In this document: positions 1 to 14,183 of the stretch, piece by piece
Layout of the letters: the number at the start of each line of letters is the position of its first letter
Position numbering within the stretch: position 1 is the stretch's first letter
From: Antennarius striatus
Taxonomy: Eukaryota; Chordata; Actinopteri; Lophiiformes; Antennariidae
Assembly: GCF_040054535.1 (NCBI RefSeq)
Contig: NC_090782.1
Location: forward strand, 19,809,001 to 19,873,000
Direction of reading: 5' to 3'
Length of the DNA stretch: 64,000 nt
Notes under the pieces: generated by a model
What the model was told of the DNA's origin: nothing
Seen by the model: the letters and a program-made list of their open reading frames with translations, nothing else
Databases searched by the model: none
Position numbers and translations under genes: made by a program

Positions 1-780
1 GCATCACCGAAACACCAGAATAGCAGTAATGAGCCACTTTAAAAAAAATTTTTTTGCCACATATGGAAAAGTGCAGCGTACCTGGAAGCCACAAAACAGA
101 TGCACACCGCCCCTAGTCCTGCAGTAGTAACAGCTTATAGTTATCATCATCATGCTGCCAGTTATTGAACATTTCTACCTTCCATCTGCGAACAGGAAAC
201 TCTTACTGAGCTGCTTTACAACCCATTATCCCACCAATTTTATGTTACGATTATTACAGGCTTGCTTGGGTTTATTCCTCCTGTTGCTATCCGGAGTAGT
301 TTCGTGTGTGCCAAGATGTTAGTTTGGTTATTATGGTACAGACTGTTAACTCGTGTAGAATCACCATGGTTTACTGAATATCAACCAGTGGGGTCCGGAT
401 TAATGTTTCTCCTACATGTTGGTGGATATCAGTCACATCACCTTTGCTGTTTGATAGTTTCCAGCAAGTTTGTATTTACTTCGATTGCAGTCCTTCAAAG
501 ACAGCATCTATCTTGGAGTCCCTTTAAATTTTTAATGGATGCCTGAAGTCTCAGAAATGCCCTGACATCCCTTAAGCTTTTTCCATTCAAAAAATATGAT
601 ATCAAACATGTTTCATACTTTTTTTTCCTGATATCTTAATCATAAAAACCTACTTGTAGAATTTGGAATGACGTTGGTTTCACTGTTAGTTTGATGTTGT
701 TTTCTTCAGATTGTTGCTCAATGATCTTTTGAAGATATACAGGTTATGACACTCCCTGTCACTCCCTGACGTCTCTTCAG

Positions 781-937
781 GTCCGTGTGCGAGATAAACA
801 TGGAGGCTGAACTTTTCACACTGCAGGACAGTAACGCCAAGCTGGTGGCAGCGCTGCAGGAAGCCAACAGCGGCGTGGAGCAGTGGAAGAAGCAACTGGC
901 TGAGTACCAGGAGGAGACCGATCGCTTAAGAGACCAG
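781..937 (+). CDS. homer3: homer exon (start of visible coiled coil)
   Basis: The exon follows a CT-rich tract ending in CAG at 780 and ends at CAG before GTGATG. It enters in phase 1 (one base completes the preceding codon) and leaves in phase 0, giving 52 full codons. It encodes the QDSNAKLVAALQEA and VEQWKKQLAEYQEE heptads. Confidence 0.88.
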
Positions 938-2315
938 GTGATGTGCAGGTGGAGGTTCACACCTTCTTCATCGATATCCATGAATCTAAAGATTCTGACT
1001 ATTCGTATACTGTAATGGTCTATTTTGAAATGTGTTCCGGAAAATTTATAATAATAAAATAATAAAAACTTGAGGTAACTTTGTGCAGATAGTTAATCCT
1101 GGTCCTCGTCAGCTGCACATTGTCTTCTGTCAGTGTAGTTTCCATATTTTAACGCTAAACTATTAACATCTGTTGATGCAGCTGAGTGTCTCGACTATGT
1201 TATTACACCTAAATACAATAATCCCGTGGTAGTTTGACCCTCATCCTGAGGATTTGGAGGCACATTGGTGTTGTCGTTATTTTATTTACTAGTGGTTATT
1301 TTTCGACATGATTCAGCTCAATAACAGTAAAGATACTTCAAGCATGCAACTAGCTAAATAAATAAATACGGTTTCAACTACAATTTGGTCTCGCAAGTCA
1401 TATTAATAATTAGTTACAAAAGGAGTTTTCTATGAGCTCTATAAATTTAAACGTTCTGCATCACAACATCCAGAATATAAGATCCAGATCAGACACTGAT
1501 GTGTGGTTCAGGTTGTTTGTTCATTGTAGACCATATAGATGAACATGTTGTAATTGTCCACATCAATGATAAAGAATTCTTAAATTCTGGATCTAGTTGA
1601 CGATTAGTTCTTAAAGAACGATTCCCCTTTTAAGGATTTCTGCAAACAAGCAAATAAAGCAAAACGACAATGTCAAAAACAAAACCCTTTTAAAGTAGGT
1701 AACGAAACCCACAAACATCTAGTAAAGGTGTAAAGACAGAATTATATGCATTGTGCATTACCATGGAAATCTAAACCACAAATGCAAAAGAAGTATCAGA
1801 TAAACTTTTGTGAAGACATATCACATACAAATATGTGTCTGCGTGTGGTTTATGATGATAAATCAGTTGAGAAAAAAACTCCTAAAGCATAAACACAGCG
1901 TGTGTCTTTGCTCTTTAAAACATTTTCCTGTCGCTTCCCTAGAATGTGATGATTCAGCAAGCAGATATTATGCATATCTCTATTACTATCAGACTAAAGT
2001 CCCCAGGAGAACCCGGTCTCCAAACTGCAGATTCATTTTTCATCCAGCCCCCCTCCTTGGGAGATTTCTGTTGACAAGCTCTGGGGATAGTCGCAGGGCC
2101 AGAATGCAGACATCTCATCTTTAATTTAGAGAGGGTAATATTCTGCCCTTGGTCAGGCTTACATAGGCTTTTCCAATGCGACAGCATTAAGTACTGCTGC
2201 AACAGGCCTGCAATGGCGTCATTATCAGCACTGACAGAAAAGTGGCCTTTTATTTTTAGCCCATGTTGTGGTTTCATCCATCATGCCCGAGTCCAGGTGA
2301 AGGTACACACACACG

Positions 2316-2371
<56 letters not shown>

Positions 2372-5300
2372 GCAGCAAGCAATGTCAACCAGGTGGCTGG
2401 AAGTAGATCAGGCCTCCAGGGTTTGGTAAAGGGGTGTTGGGGGGGGGGGTGCAGGAGATGCAGTTCTATTTTGTTATCTTTCTTTGTGGGACAGGGGGCA
2501 CCTTATTTTGCCCCAGTTAGTGGAAGAAGATAAATGAGTGTAGCAGCAGCAGGAGAGAGGTTGGATGCTTTTATTTCTCTGTCCCTTTACTCTTGGCTTC
2601 ACCCCTATTTGTGTTCACACTCAGCAGAGCGGCTGTAGGTGGATGCTGGCCCCTGATCAGTCACTAACAACACATGATGTGTGGTGTTTTAAACACCCTG
2701 GATCACCCACTCTGGAATATTATTGTCACACTTTTGATGTTTGGTAGATCTCATTTATCCAGTTATTGTATATATTACCCGCAAAGTTTACTCTACAATG
2801 GTAAAGAGTCCGTTAAGGAGATTTTTAATCTGGATCACCACCCAGATCTGGTGGATCCTACCTTCAGCCGTTTGCTACTTCTCCCTAGCATTTCATCAAA
2901 ACTCTGTTCTTAGTTTTTTTTTTGAGTAATCCCGGTTGACAGCAGAGCAAACGGTGGGTAAAACATCACCTCCTTGGAGGAGATAATAACTGACAAGCTG
3001 TTCATCACTTACCATCTGTTTTTGTGTGATGTGTCTGCATTGATATCTCTTACAGCTCTCTTCTGTTGGACAAACACTGTTTCACATCTGTTGGCATGCA
3101 GAGCAAATTGTTTCTGGGAACATAAATTCAGAAAGAAATGAGAGATTTCTCTCTGAAATGAGAGATTTCTCTCTGAAATTAGAGATTTCTCTCTGAAATT
3201 AGAGATTTGTCTCTGCGTGTGTTTTTGTGTGTAGTTCAGACACATGGAGTCGGTGCCCCTGGGGACGATAGCTGTCACACATAGAAAGAACACCAAGGGC
3301 TTTAAGCCTCTGGGATCCATTTGGTACCCCTTCCTCAACCCGAGGCAGGTTTCTGAAGCTTGGCTTAGCTGCTGTTTGATGTAGCATCGTGTTGAATCTA
3401 TAAAGAGCCACTTTGAAATTTCCTGTGAAGACGCAGAGGAGATGCTAAAAGGAAGAGGAAGGGAAATATTGACACAGGAGCAGGAAAGCCTGTCTGTCCG
3501 CACACCACACATCTACATCCCCTGAATGTAGATGCACATCGTAACAAACAGTGAGATAAATCCTCCTTCTGCACGTGCAGTAACGAAAGAGAAGGTCAAG
3601 AGAGAAGGCATTTTCTCTTAAAGAAAGATTTTCTTCTATATCTCATATCGGTAGTGAACTATAAATTCAATTTAGATTGCTATTGATTTCATAACGCTTA
3701 CTAAAAGAGCAGAGCGAGGAGCATCATCATAAAGGTGTATTTCCCCTTTCTGATGATGCACATTTAAAGGATTTTGAATTTTGAAACTGAAACAAGTACC
3801 TGGAGTACCTTCAGATTTGATTGATCTGTCATGTAATAAGGAAACTTGCAAATATGAACAAAAAGTAATCAGTTAGTCTTTTGACTTTGTTAAACTAATT
3901 TTAACTCGTTTTGTGTCCTTTGACTAATCTATTAACTAATCGTTCCACCTTCATACGGTTCTGATTTCAAACAGTTTTGTCTTTGTCTGGAAGTTGTGAA
4001 ATGTAAGACTATTCTTGTAATTATGAGTAAGTATTACAAACTACACCAGACATTTGGTGAGTAAACACTGACACGCTAAAGCAAGTTTGATCCTTTTAGT
4101 CCAATTAAAGCAACACTCAGAAAACTGGAGCTGTCATGTAAGCTTATTTCAGTAAAGGTCAGTAAAGGCAGAGTCGAACAAACAAATTAACAAATCCTCT
4201 CATTTCAAACTGTGAACACAATTACATTATTGTCTCAATCACATTATTTTCCAGGCATGCAAAAAAAAAGATTTCCTGTTGTTTATCTTTTTCTCTAAAC
4301 AAAAGCCTAGTGGGAATTGAACCCCTAACCACTGCTGTGTTTTGCTGCCATACTCCGACTGCTGAGCTACAAAGGCCCATAAAATAACAGAACACTCAGT
4401 GAACCGCAAACTTTAAATCACACTGCATTTAGACTTCGAGCCAGAACAGTTTGATCTTGTTTAGTCAAACTTTTCTGTTAATATGTTAAACACAGAGAGG
4501 AAGAGGAGGCAAAAGAAAAACTTGTTCATGATTATCTGCAAGGTCAGAGCCGCCTGCAATTAACAAGTCTCCTCTATGCAGGAGAATCCAGCGCAGAGTG
4601 AGGCTGTGTGTGTGTGTGCGTGTGTGTGTGTGTGCGTGTGTGTGTGTGCGTCTGTGTGTGCGCGTGTGTGCGGTGGAGGTTCAGGAAAAATGAGAGAGGG
4701 TGTGAATAACAAAATGTCCTTGATGTGTTTATGGATCACACAGCAGATCATGAACGAAGAAAGTAAAGACACCAAGTTGGATTTATCAGCTGTGTGTGCG
4801 TGCGTGTGTGTGTGTGTGTGTAGGTGATAACCTTCTGTTGTTATTCTTCATATCCATCAATGGTGTGTGTGTGTCTATATTATTGTGTTTCCACATTGGC
4901 GGCTGTAATGGAAACAACATTCTTATGCTAATTTTGCTCCTTTCTATTGAGGTGAAGGGTTTAGAAACTCACACCACATCATCACCTCCCATTGTTTGGA
5001 TAAGATGAGATCCCAGTTTATTATTTTCTTTATTATCACAGATTTCTGTTCCGATTCTAGTTTTTCTTGTTTCCACACTGGCTAATCATGCAAAACTGAT
5101 TATATACTCTGGATTGATCAGCTTCAGACAAAAGACCAGCGAATTATTAAATTGTGTGACTGAAACATCCTGAAATGACTTTTAGCTTGTGACCAAAGAG
5201 CAATTTGTGGTTTCTGTATCTCCAGATTTCTGGTAACTTTCACTAGTGAGGCTCGAATGTTTCCTTCAAAGTCGTTGTATTCTCCCGTGATGAAACTCAG

Positions 5301-8085
5301 CTGAATAGTAAAATTCATAGTTTTCTTACAAAATAAATTTTCATGAGGTAGATCATCGCATAGATCACTTTAGATCACAATCCAATAATACAACACTGGC
5401 TCAAGACTGTTGTTTTGTTTTTTTCTAAATGATTACATTCTATTTTAAAGTATGCTTTAAAGGGTTTCCCAACTTACTCAAACATAATGGATATTACAAT
5501 AAATAGCCATTAATCGTGAAACATTCACAAGTTCTCTGGAAACTTTATTTAAAAAGCTTGTATTCACTTCTCTTCTTATCCAACTTTTGGTCTGTCTAGG
5601 GATAAAAATGTCAAAGCTGTCAAATCTTAACCACTTCTGTCTAAACTGAAGTATTTCAGCATCTTCTGAATGAATATCTCCCCATCGACTCACAGTCCCC
5701 CAAAAATTATTGTTGAGGTTTCCATCATGAGGTCAACTTTGGTGGTTCTGTGTAATTATTATTATTATTATTATTATTATTATTTTATTTAATGATAAGG
5801 GATTTCCATGATTAGTTCCCCTTAGCACCACCATCAGGTTGAACATGTGAACTTGTCCTAATACTGTGACTCATACCAACACAGTAATGATTTTCCAGAT
5901 ATACTCAGCTGTACTTTTCTCTTAAGGCTGGTTAGCACAAAGTGTTGGCTGTAGATTTATATTGTATCACGTAAAGCAGATTTCAGAATTGAATTATTTG
6001 GTTTCATTATTATTAATTTCATTAATGTGTGCCAATGTTTCAGGTAGCAGAACTTGAAGCCCAGCTGGGACATCCTGCAGCAGGTCAGGCTCGGAAAGAA
6101 GAGCTGAGTCAGTCTTTGGAGGAACTGAAAGCCGAGCTGAGTGCCAAAGATCAGGCAAGACACCGTCTGAATCAATTAACCATTCTAAAGGGAACGTCAG
6201 AGTGCGAAGCCAGTGAATAATAAAGCCCCCATCTCCATCTAATTAAAGACAAAAACTCTGGACACATTTAGTTTTTTGTCAAATGAAAACTTCTTGTTCC
6301 AGCTCCAGTATTTGTTCTGAATTGTCTTTAAGGCTTTTCTTTAAATCTTTCTGGTTCAGTAACCTTGTTTTTACCAAAGATACAAGCTAAACTAAATGGT
6401 CAAAAATCCAAGCAGATGTTAGAATTTTGAATTTACTCCCCACTAGTCTCTATTCCTATTCAAAATCTACCTGCCTCATCTTCTGGATGAGTCCTACTCA
6501 TCCAATTTGTGGCAAAGCTGTGCTAGTTTGCCCCCCCTCCCCCCTGAGGGGAGGGCAAAGTTAAATAACAAGGTGTCCTAAATCTTGTCACCACCCTGGA
6601 ATCGAACAAAGAAGTCAGCTTCTTGAAAAAAAAAGTTCCTGTTTGATGGATGTGTGTTATGGTGGTGTGACATTTTAAAATGACTGTGTGTTCAGGAAAT
6701 CCACAATCTGCAGAGCAAGAAAAAAGACGTCAGTGAGCTGCAGAAGGAGAGAGAAGAGGCCGTGCAAAGACTCCAGGTAAACCGTCGACTGGCTCAAACT
6801 GGGGTTTCTCACTTAAATGAAACACATCTAGATCTAAAACAAGTCTAAAATGTAGAATAGACACAAGTTTAGCAAACCATCTTCAAGGCTGCAGCTCTTT
6901 AAAGCATGATGAATGGCAGCTGGTTGGAAGCCCTGATGGGTTTGTGTAATCCTGTGGAACACAAGATAATAGGAGTTCTTTTTTTTATATTCAAATGCTT
7001 AATTTGAGTTGCACATCTTTATTATCCTCATGTCCTTTTCTATTGTTCAGTCTAGCGTGTCTTTTATTACACTGCAGAAAAATTCAGTGAGCAACCTCAT
7101 TTGCAGGGAGGGAGGTGATGGCGTTCATCTTCAGTGTGATGTACATTTTGGGGTTTTTTTTTTTCCTTCAGTGCATGTGAGTCTGTTGCTTCAGAATCAA
7201 TCACCAGTTCAGTCTTTAAAATATTTTAAATGTTTGCATAATTTTTGTTTTGCAATTTTCCTTAACATTGTGTGTAAAAGAGGTACAAATGGAAAAGCAA
7301 TGATGCTGCGCCAACGAAACAGTGAGCACAGCTCAGACCTGCAGCAGAGATGTTGCGCAAGAGAACAGGAGGACTTCAAGGACAAAACCAGTTCTATTGA
7401 ATTTTAAATCCTGATCTCACACATTAAACCTGATGCATATTTCATAGCCTTTATTGGTTCTTTTGTCATTTTTAGTAATGGTGTCATTTTTGAATTATCT
7501 TTATTCATATTTGACATTTGCTGTCCTTGTGATCATTCCATTATCTATTCATTGCTGCATTTGACTCACAGAATAACCTCATAATACTCAGATTTGCGCA
7601 TTTAAATGTACCTCAATCCCAGTAAGACTTTGAGGACATTCAGAGTAAAGTTTGTTGCTGACAGCAGCCACACAAAGAAGACGTTACAATTAGATGAAGC
7701 TGAGTTGGTTCTCATTCATTTCAATGGAAGAACATAAAATACACTAAATTAAATACTACAGAGAAACAATGAGGTGTCAAAAATGAAACAGAGCATTCTT
7801 TAAAATAGTGTTAACTTGTGGACATGGACAGCTTGGAATATTAAATGCTGACGAAACATCAGAATGAGAAAACCATAAACGTTACTGATATGTCTGCAGG
7901 ATGTTGAGAGACGAAACACAGAGTTGGAGGATCAGGTTCAGCTGGCGGAGAAGACGCTGGCCTCCAGCCAGCAGGATCAGGCTCAGGCCGAGACGGAGGT
8001 GCGACGCATCATGGAAGCCCTGGAAGTGAAAATCAGTGGCCTGAACGAGCTGAGACGGAGCCTGGCGGAGCTCATCGACAAATAG
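781..8085 (+). CDS. homer3: Homer scaffold protein, C-terminal half (probably homer3), partial gene
   Basis: Partial gene. Coding exons are 781-937, 6044-6154, 6696-6776 and 7900-8085. They join in frame into about 177 residues ending in TAG. Homer proteins bind PPxxF motifs of group I mGluRs, IP3/ryanodine receptors and Shank through an N-terminal EVH1 domain and tetramerise through a C-terminal coiled coil at the postsynaptic density. Only the coiled-coil part is here, rich in E, Q, K and L heptads. The segment LQDSNAKLVAALQEA followed by VEQWKKQLA is a Homer-family signature as I recall it, and the last exon has the Homer-like ending ISGLNELRRSLAELIDK. The EVH1 exons must lie upstream of base 1. 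Paralog choice (homer3 rather than homer1 or homer2) rests mainly on linkage to uba52 and arrdc2, so it is less certain than the family. The intron after exon 6044-6154 uses a GC donor. Confidence 0.88.
2305..2368. repeat. (CA)n microsatellite
   Basis: Alternating CA with a short CG-containing start, about 30 units. Confidence 0.95.
3141..3215. repeat. 20-bp minisatellite
   Basis: About 3.75 tandem copies of a 20-bp unit, AGAGATTTCTCTCTGAAATG, with G/T variation at the last base. Each unit has a short internal inverted repeat (AGAGA / TCTCT). A degenerate partial copy lies just upstream. Confidence 0.9.
4303..4378 (-). repeat. tRNA-like sequence (tRNA pseudogene or SINE head)
   Basis: On the minus strand there is an A-box-like TAGCTCAGCAGTCGG and, about 35 bases later, a B-box-like GGTTCAATTCC, with short complementary ends (GCCT/AGGC). 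The acceptor and T stems do not pair cleanly and no good anticodon stem forms, so it is probably a decayed tRNA-derived element and not a working tRNA gene. Confidence 0.45.
4608..4672. repeat. (TG)n microsatellite, imperfect
   Basis: TG alternation interrupted by CG dinucleotides. A second similar tract lies at 4790-4822. Confidence 0.9.
5757..5783. repeat. (ATT)n microsatellite
   Basis: About nine ATT triplets in the homer intron. Confidence 0.9.
6044..6154 (+). CDS. homer3: homer exon ending in a GC splice donor
   Basis: The acceptor is TTTCAG. The exon is 37 codons, phase 0 to phase 0, starting VAELEAQLG and ending LKAELSAKDQ. The donor reads CAG|GCAAGA, a GC-AG intron type. No GT donor near the family-expected boundary keeps the frame. 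Reading through instead adds 21 residues before a stop at about 6218. Confidence 0.82.
6696..6776 (+). CDS. homer3: homer exon (coiled coil)
   Basis: The acceptor is GTTCAG and the donor GTAAAC. There are 27 codons, phase 0 on both sides, reading EIHNLQSKKKDVSELQKER onwards. Its length and position match the short coiled-coil exon before the last exon of Homer genes. Confidence 0.85.
7900..8085 (+). CDS. homer3: homer last coding exon with stop
   Basis: The acceptor is CTGCAG. There are 61 codons plus TAG at 8083-8085, starting DVERRNTELEDQ (Homer family: D/EVE-R-N-x-E/DLE) and ending in the C-terminal leucine-zipper-like segment. GC content is clearly higher than in the flanks. Confidence 0.9.
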   Translation, partial: DVERRNTELEDQVQLAEKTLASSQQDQAQAETEVRRIMEALEVKISGLNELRRSLAELIDK

Positions 8086-8312
8086 CCACAGCAGCGTTGG
8101 TCTGCATCTCCACCTTGGGCGCTGGTTCCACCCATGTAGCCTTAATTTGTGTTTTACTGGAGCGTCAGCAGAGCAGCAATGAAAGCAACATGGTTGGAAA
8201 AGAACAGTTGTTTATCTTCATGGATCGGTTTTTTATTTTGTCTGTTTAATTTCTAAAGCATCTGAAAACTCTCGATGGTGCTATGTGCAAAATAAAACAC
8301 ACATTATTGTCA
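8086..8312 (+). other. homer3: homer 3' UTR with polyadenylation signal
   Basis: Non-coding sequence after the TAG. AATAAA at 8291-8296 is followed by T-rich sequence, giving a short 3' UTR of about 220 nt if this signal is used. Later sites cannot be excluded. Confidence 0.6.
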
Positions 8313-9791
8313 CATTAACACTGCAGTCTTGGTACGATTGGCATTAAGAGTGGGCAGAATGGTCGCCTCGGCTTCTGCTACTTTTTTTTTTACAAATCAG
8401 TTCTCGGTTTCACACCAGGTATTTTATGCTTTTCACCGTCTGCCATCACTGCAAACTCTGCAAGCATTAGAACAATTTGCTCAGGAAGAATTTTGCTCCC
8501 CCCCCTTTTTTTTTTTTTTTTTTTGGTGTCGTAGCAATCCAGTGTATTTTGTTAAAAAAAAAAGAAGAAAAAAAAGCTCATTTGAAGTGTAAAGTGTTGA
8601 GAAGAGGATACCAGAAGATGAGCACTTCTTGGCTTGTTTCTTTTGATGTAATTAAGCTGATAGCTCAAAACGATTGTTAATGATTGATGGTTTCAAATAA
8701 TATAAAATGTACCTTTTAAAAGAGGTCTTGCACCACAACCGATCTTGAGTTTCATATTTTTCAAAAGTAGACATTTCCAAAAGTCAGGGCTGGACTCGCA
8801 GACCTGTTTTTAGAATCACAGTAAAGGTAGGAATAAATCAAAAGATTTGACTGTGTAATAAAGACCAGCAGTGCTGTGTTTCCCTGTAGAGCTGGAGGTC
8901 TGAACCAATCAACCGTGTCTTGGCACAGAAGGTAAAAGATTACAGTCCCGTCTTACAACAGCAGGATGCAGATTTTTTTTTAAACAGTTTTTTTTACATC
9001 TCTCCTAAAAAGAAATGTTTTCCATAACTCTGGACATTTCGTTCATATAAACAAACTGCCAGTCTTTGTTTTTTGGGCACGTTTTCTTAATAGATACTAG
9101 ACGTCACTGTAAGACCACCGAGAAACACCAAGATACGATGTCTACATTTATGCAATAAGATCTTTAATTTCATCCTCAAACCTTGTGAAGATGCACACGG
9201 TTGGAGTTGGTTGAAGTAGGAACACGCAGTTACAAACACGCTGAATAATTCCAGCTTCGGTTCACCGACAGCAGCCTGGCTTCTTTCCATCCAGGACATC
9301 AACCAACTCCAACGTTATGACCTGCTCACATTCTGTCCTCCAGTGATCTCCAGTCTACTTTCATGAAGACTCCTCTTTCTCACCACTTGTTCTATTATTC
9401 ATGTCTATTGATAGGTTGCTCACAGACTAGAAGGGAAATCAACAAAGATGTGATCTGAACTGTTAAAACTAGAGGCTGTGGGTTCTGGGGTTGTCCCCAT
9501 CAGACCGCACTGACAGGTAGATAAGCCTGTGAAGGAACACTGCTGAAACCCCGTCCCACCCTGACTTAAAGAGCTGAACTTAAGTTTGAATTTCATGTTT
9601 GTGCCAACTTTAACTTTGTTTACATTTGTCAAAATTTCACAAAATTCTCCACTTCTACTTCACATATTTCCTCTTTGTTGCTCAATGCCACCAACTGCCA
9701 TGATAGTACGTACTAAAACTTTGGCAGAGGCTCTGCAGAGCAAAGATCACTATGAGAGCACTGCATGAGCTCTGCAGAGGGAATGTGAAGC

Positions 9792-9826
<35 letters not shown>

Positions 9827-11828
9827 ACAAAATTCTGTAGCCTGCCAACAGGGTCTGCTCAAGCTGAAAAGCACAATTGCGTTAGTTTTAATAAGTGGGT
9901 ACACAACTGACCTGTCTGTCAGCTTCCTGTCGGAACTCTTGATGCACAAAATCTCTCTTTGCTTGTGAACCCCTGATGATTCATTGATTTTGTTCATTTG
10001 ACGGTACCTTATGAACAACTGTGATGCAGCCTCACACAACTGATTAAGCGCAGTGACAACGCGGTCCATAATATATTAAAATGGGATTTCAACAGGTCAT
10101 GATTACACCTGTTAATGTGCTAGTGGAGGATATACTTCTGTTGCTACTGAGCACATGTTTTATTATACCTTCATTTGTTTCATCATTTTGACGAGCTGCT
10201 TCATGCGCGCGTCGCTGACTTAACCAACTTTCTAGCATAGATTCCTGTTCATAGTTTGTATTGATTAGTAGGAAGTGATCCTATAAAGCCTGTTCTCATC
10301 TGTGTTCGGATCACCACTCCTGTTTTTCTTCACTGCAAATTTTTTAATAGCCTAATTAGATTATGTCCAGCTTTTTATCAAGCATGAAGACAATGCATCA
10401 GATGCTATCAGCTCCTCATGGTTGCTGTCAGGAATAATTTGATTCATAGCGGCCTCATTCCAGTGTGTCATTAATACACAATAACACTGTGTGAAGTATT
10501 TAGTAGCAGTTCCTGTAATTAAAGGGCGACCGGGGGAATGTCAAACAAAAAAAAGACAAAATATCCCTCATGCCGAGCTGCTCCTGATTCAAATTTATTT
10601 GGAGGATTGAAATGCATTCTGGAGAATGTAGGAAATCGCCAGCTAGGTGGAGGGAATTTGCTCATACCACAAAAACGGCAATAAATGTTTGAATATGTGT
10701 TTTAAACACACTGGATGCCAGTCGCCAGAGAAATCGCAGTACCAAAGACGTATTACTATCATGCTGAAGACACATCAACTGGAATTCACCACCTCCTGTG
10801 TGACGCTGATGCTTTTTTTGATCACTCTTCAATGTCTGGAACATTTGACATTTCAGTATGACTCAAAATACCTCAGATTTTACTTTACTCTCATTTGAAC
10901 ATTAGTAAATAAAAGGACAATGGTGATCTGGTGTTAGTCATTTCAAGATCACAATTTTGTTTCAGAAGAGTAAATGAACTGAGGTTGGAAAGGATTTGTA
11001 TTTAATTTGACAATGTGGGACGAGTCCTTATATTTGTATAGAGCTGTTTAACATTAAAACTGTCATGCAGGCACTTCTATTGTCTTTCTTTGTGACGGGA
11101 TGAAAGAAAGTCAGTCCTATCAAACGTTTCGGCATTTCTGACAAATCACGATTCCATGTAATTGATTTTTCTCCTGATTCAAAGGGATTGATATTCAGCA
11201 TTTTACCATTAATGAAAATGTTGTAAATTTCTTATGAGTGGGGACTGATGTACTGGACAGTGTTTTAGAAAGTGCAGGGCAACTTTTTAAAATGGGATTC
11301 ATGTGTCTGATATGAGTTTATCAGCAGATTGTTGAAAACTTTTTAGTTTTTCTTTTGGATTCATCTACCTGTGTTGAAATGTTTGATATAAATTGTTAAT
11401 GATATATTATGGCAGTTTGTATTGTAGCGTCGCTTCAGTCACAAAGGGAATGTGCTGCTTTATGTGCCAAATTGGAATTGAATAGGAAGCCATCGCCAAC
11501 AAATAAAAATTGGCAAAGAGCCTGAGGAGTTCTAAAGCGAGACCACAGATTCAGCCAGTGCCAATTCCAGGCAGTAAGTTTACTTAACTACTCATTTAAC
11601 TCTGAACAGGCCTCTGACACAGACCACTTGCCAATCAGCTTCAAGTAGGCAAAACACTGAGGTTTACTGCACAACATTTATCTGGTTTGTCAGTTTTCTT
11701 ATCCTTTCTTGCATAAAAATCTCCCTGCAAAGCAGCACAACAGTGCACTGCACACATGGATTCAAAATCAATCAAAACTCTTTCTGCCAGTGAATAACCA
11801 GTCAGATGACCAGCTTTGTTCTCTTACA
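8313..11828. other. Intergenic stretch between convergent homer and uba52
   Basis: About 3.5 kb between the 3' ends of two convergent genes. It contains (GT)n at 9794-9824 and AT-rich unique sequence. The minus-strand open frame near 9.7-10.07 kb has no recognisable domain, so no gene is called. Confidence 0.6.
9794..9824. repeat. (GT)n microsatellite
   Basis: About 15 GT units. Confidence 0.9.
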
Positions 11829-11834
11829 TTTATT
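11829..11834 (-). terminator. uba52: uba52 polyadenylation signal
   Basis: AATAAA on the minus strand, 36 nt past the stop codon. The 3' UTR is very short, as expected for a ribosomal-protein gene. Confidence 0.8.
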
Positions 11835-11869
11835 TGAACACATTTTCCTTTAGAACCCATTCAAAATGT

Positions 11870-13561
<1,692 letters not shown>

Positions 13562-13898
13562 TTAGGGAATTAAATCATTGTGTATATACGTAAACTATTG
13601 TTTTACAGTAATAGATAACGGTTGCTCATGGCTTTGTTCAAAGCTAATGACAATCTTAATGTTAGCCGCTGAGCAGTCTCCGTCCGCGGCCTGGCCACAT
13701 GCGCATGGTTAGCTTGAGTGCAGCCAAAAGTTCTATTTTCCGCCTTCCGACTGCTTACAATTGTTGATATTCAAATAATATCGGAATACGGCAATCTCAT
13801 GATTTTTTAATCACATTCAAATATCTGTAGTATCGTAAAACGGATAAACGTGAAGTAGACAAAGTGTGTACACACCCGGCCGCTAGCTGAGCCTCAAC

Positions 13899-13942
13899 GA
13901 AAAGAGAGCGGAAGAGGCTCACGCTGACTGACGTCACTTCCG
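13899..13942 (-). promoter_or_regulatory. uba52: uba52 promoter: ETS/CRE composite and pyrimidine-rich start
   Basis: On the minus strand CGGAAGTGACGTCA (13942-13929) joins an ETS site (CGGAAG) to a palindromic CRE (TGACGTCA). About 25 bases downstream is CTCTCTTTTCG, a fit to the 5' terminal oligopyrimidine start used by ribosomal-protein mRNAs. The first exon would be non-coding, and its donor cannot be fixed from sequence alone. Confidence 0.65.
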
Positions 13943-14183
13943 TCTGTCGCTCTACTTGTAAAAAAATAAAATAAAATCCAGCTGCCTGTAAATAAATTCG
14001 ACCACATTTTTAAAAACCAAATGTTTTATTTATGGTATCGAACATGCTATTCTATTTACTGTAATAGAAGTTTAAAAAAATTGCTAATTTTATTGCTTTG
14101 TTTTCATGAATTTTTACACACAGTTTAGCTCATCCGGTTTGATTTATGGTCCAACGAGAAGAGCCGCTGTAAATTAAAATTAA

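Larger units (their letters stand above)
938..6043 (+). other. homer intron, repeat-rich
   Basis: This 5.1-kb intron has no coding signal that I can support. It holds a (CA)n tract near 2305-2368, a 20-bp minisatellite at 3141-3215, a tRNA-like sequence on the minus strand at 4303-4378, (TG)n tracts near 4608-4672 and 4790-4822, and (ATT)n at about 5757-5783. Bases 1-780 are likewise intronic, with nothing recognised. Confidence 0.7.

Noticed and set aside
3141..3215. CRISPR-like array
   Set aside because: Direct tandem units without spacers, in a vertebrate genome; it is a minisatellite.
6155..6220. Read-through extension of the homer exon ending in a stop
   Set aside because: The downstream exons continue the family's coiled coil in frame, so splicing at the GC donor explains the gene better; a minor isoform remains possible.
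9713..10069. Minus-strand frame starting MDRVVTALNQLCEAASQLF
   Set aside because: The start looks protein-like, but it soon runs into a (CA)n tract and no family was recognised.
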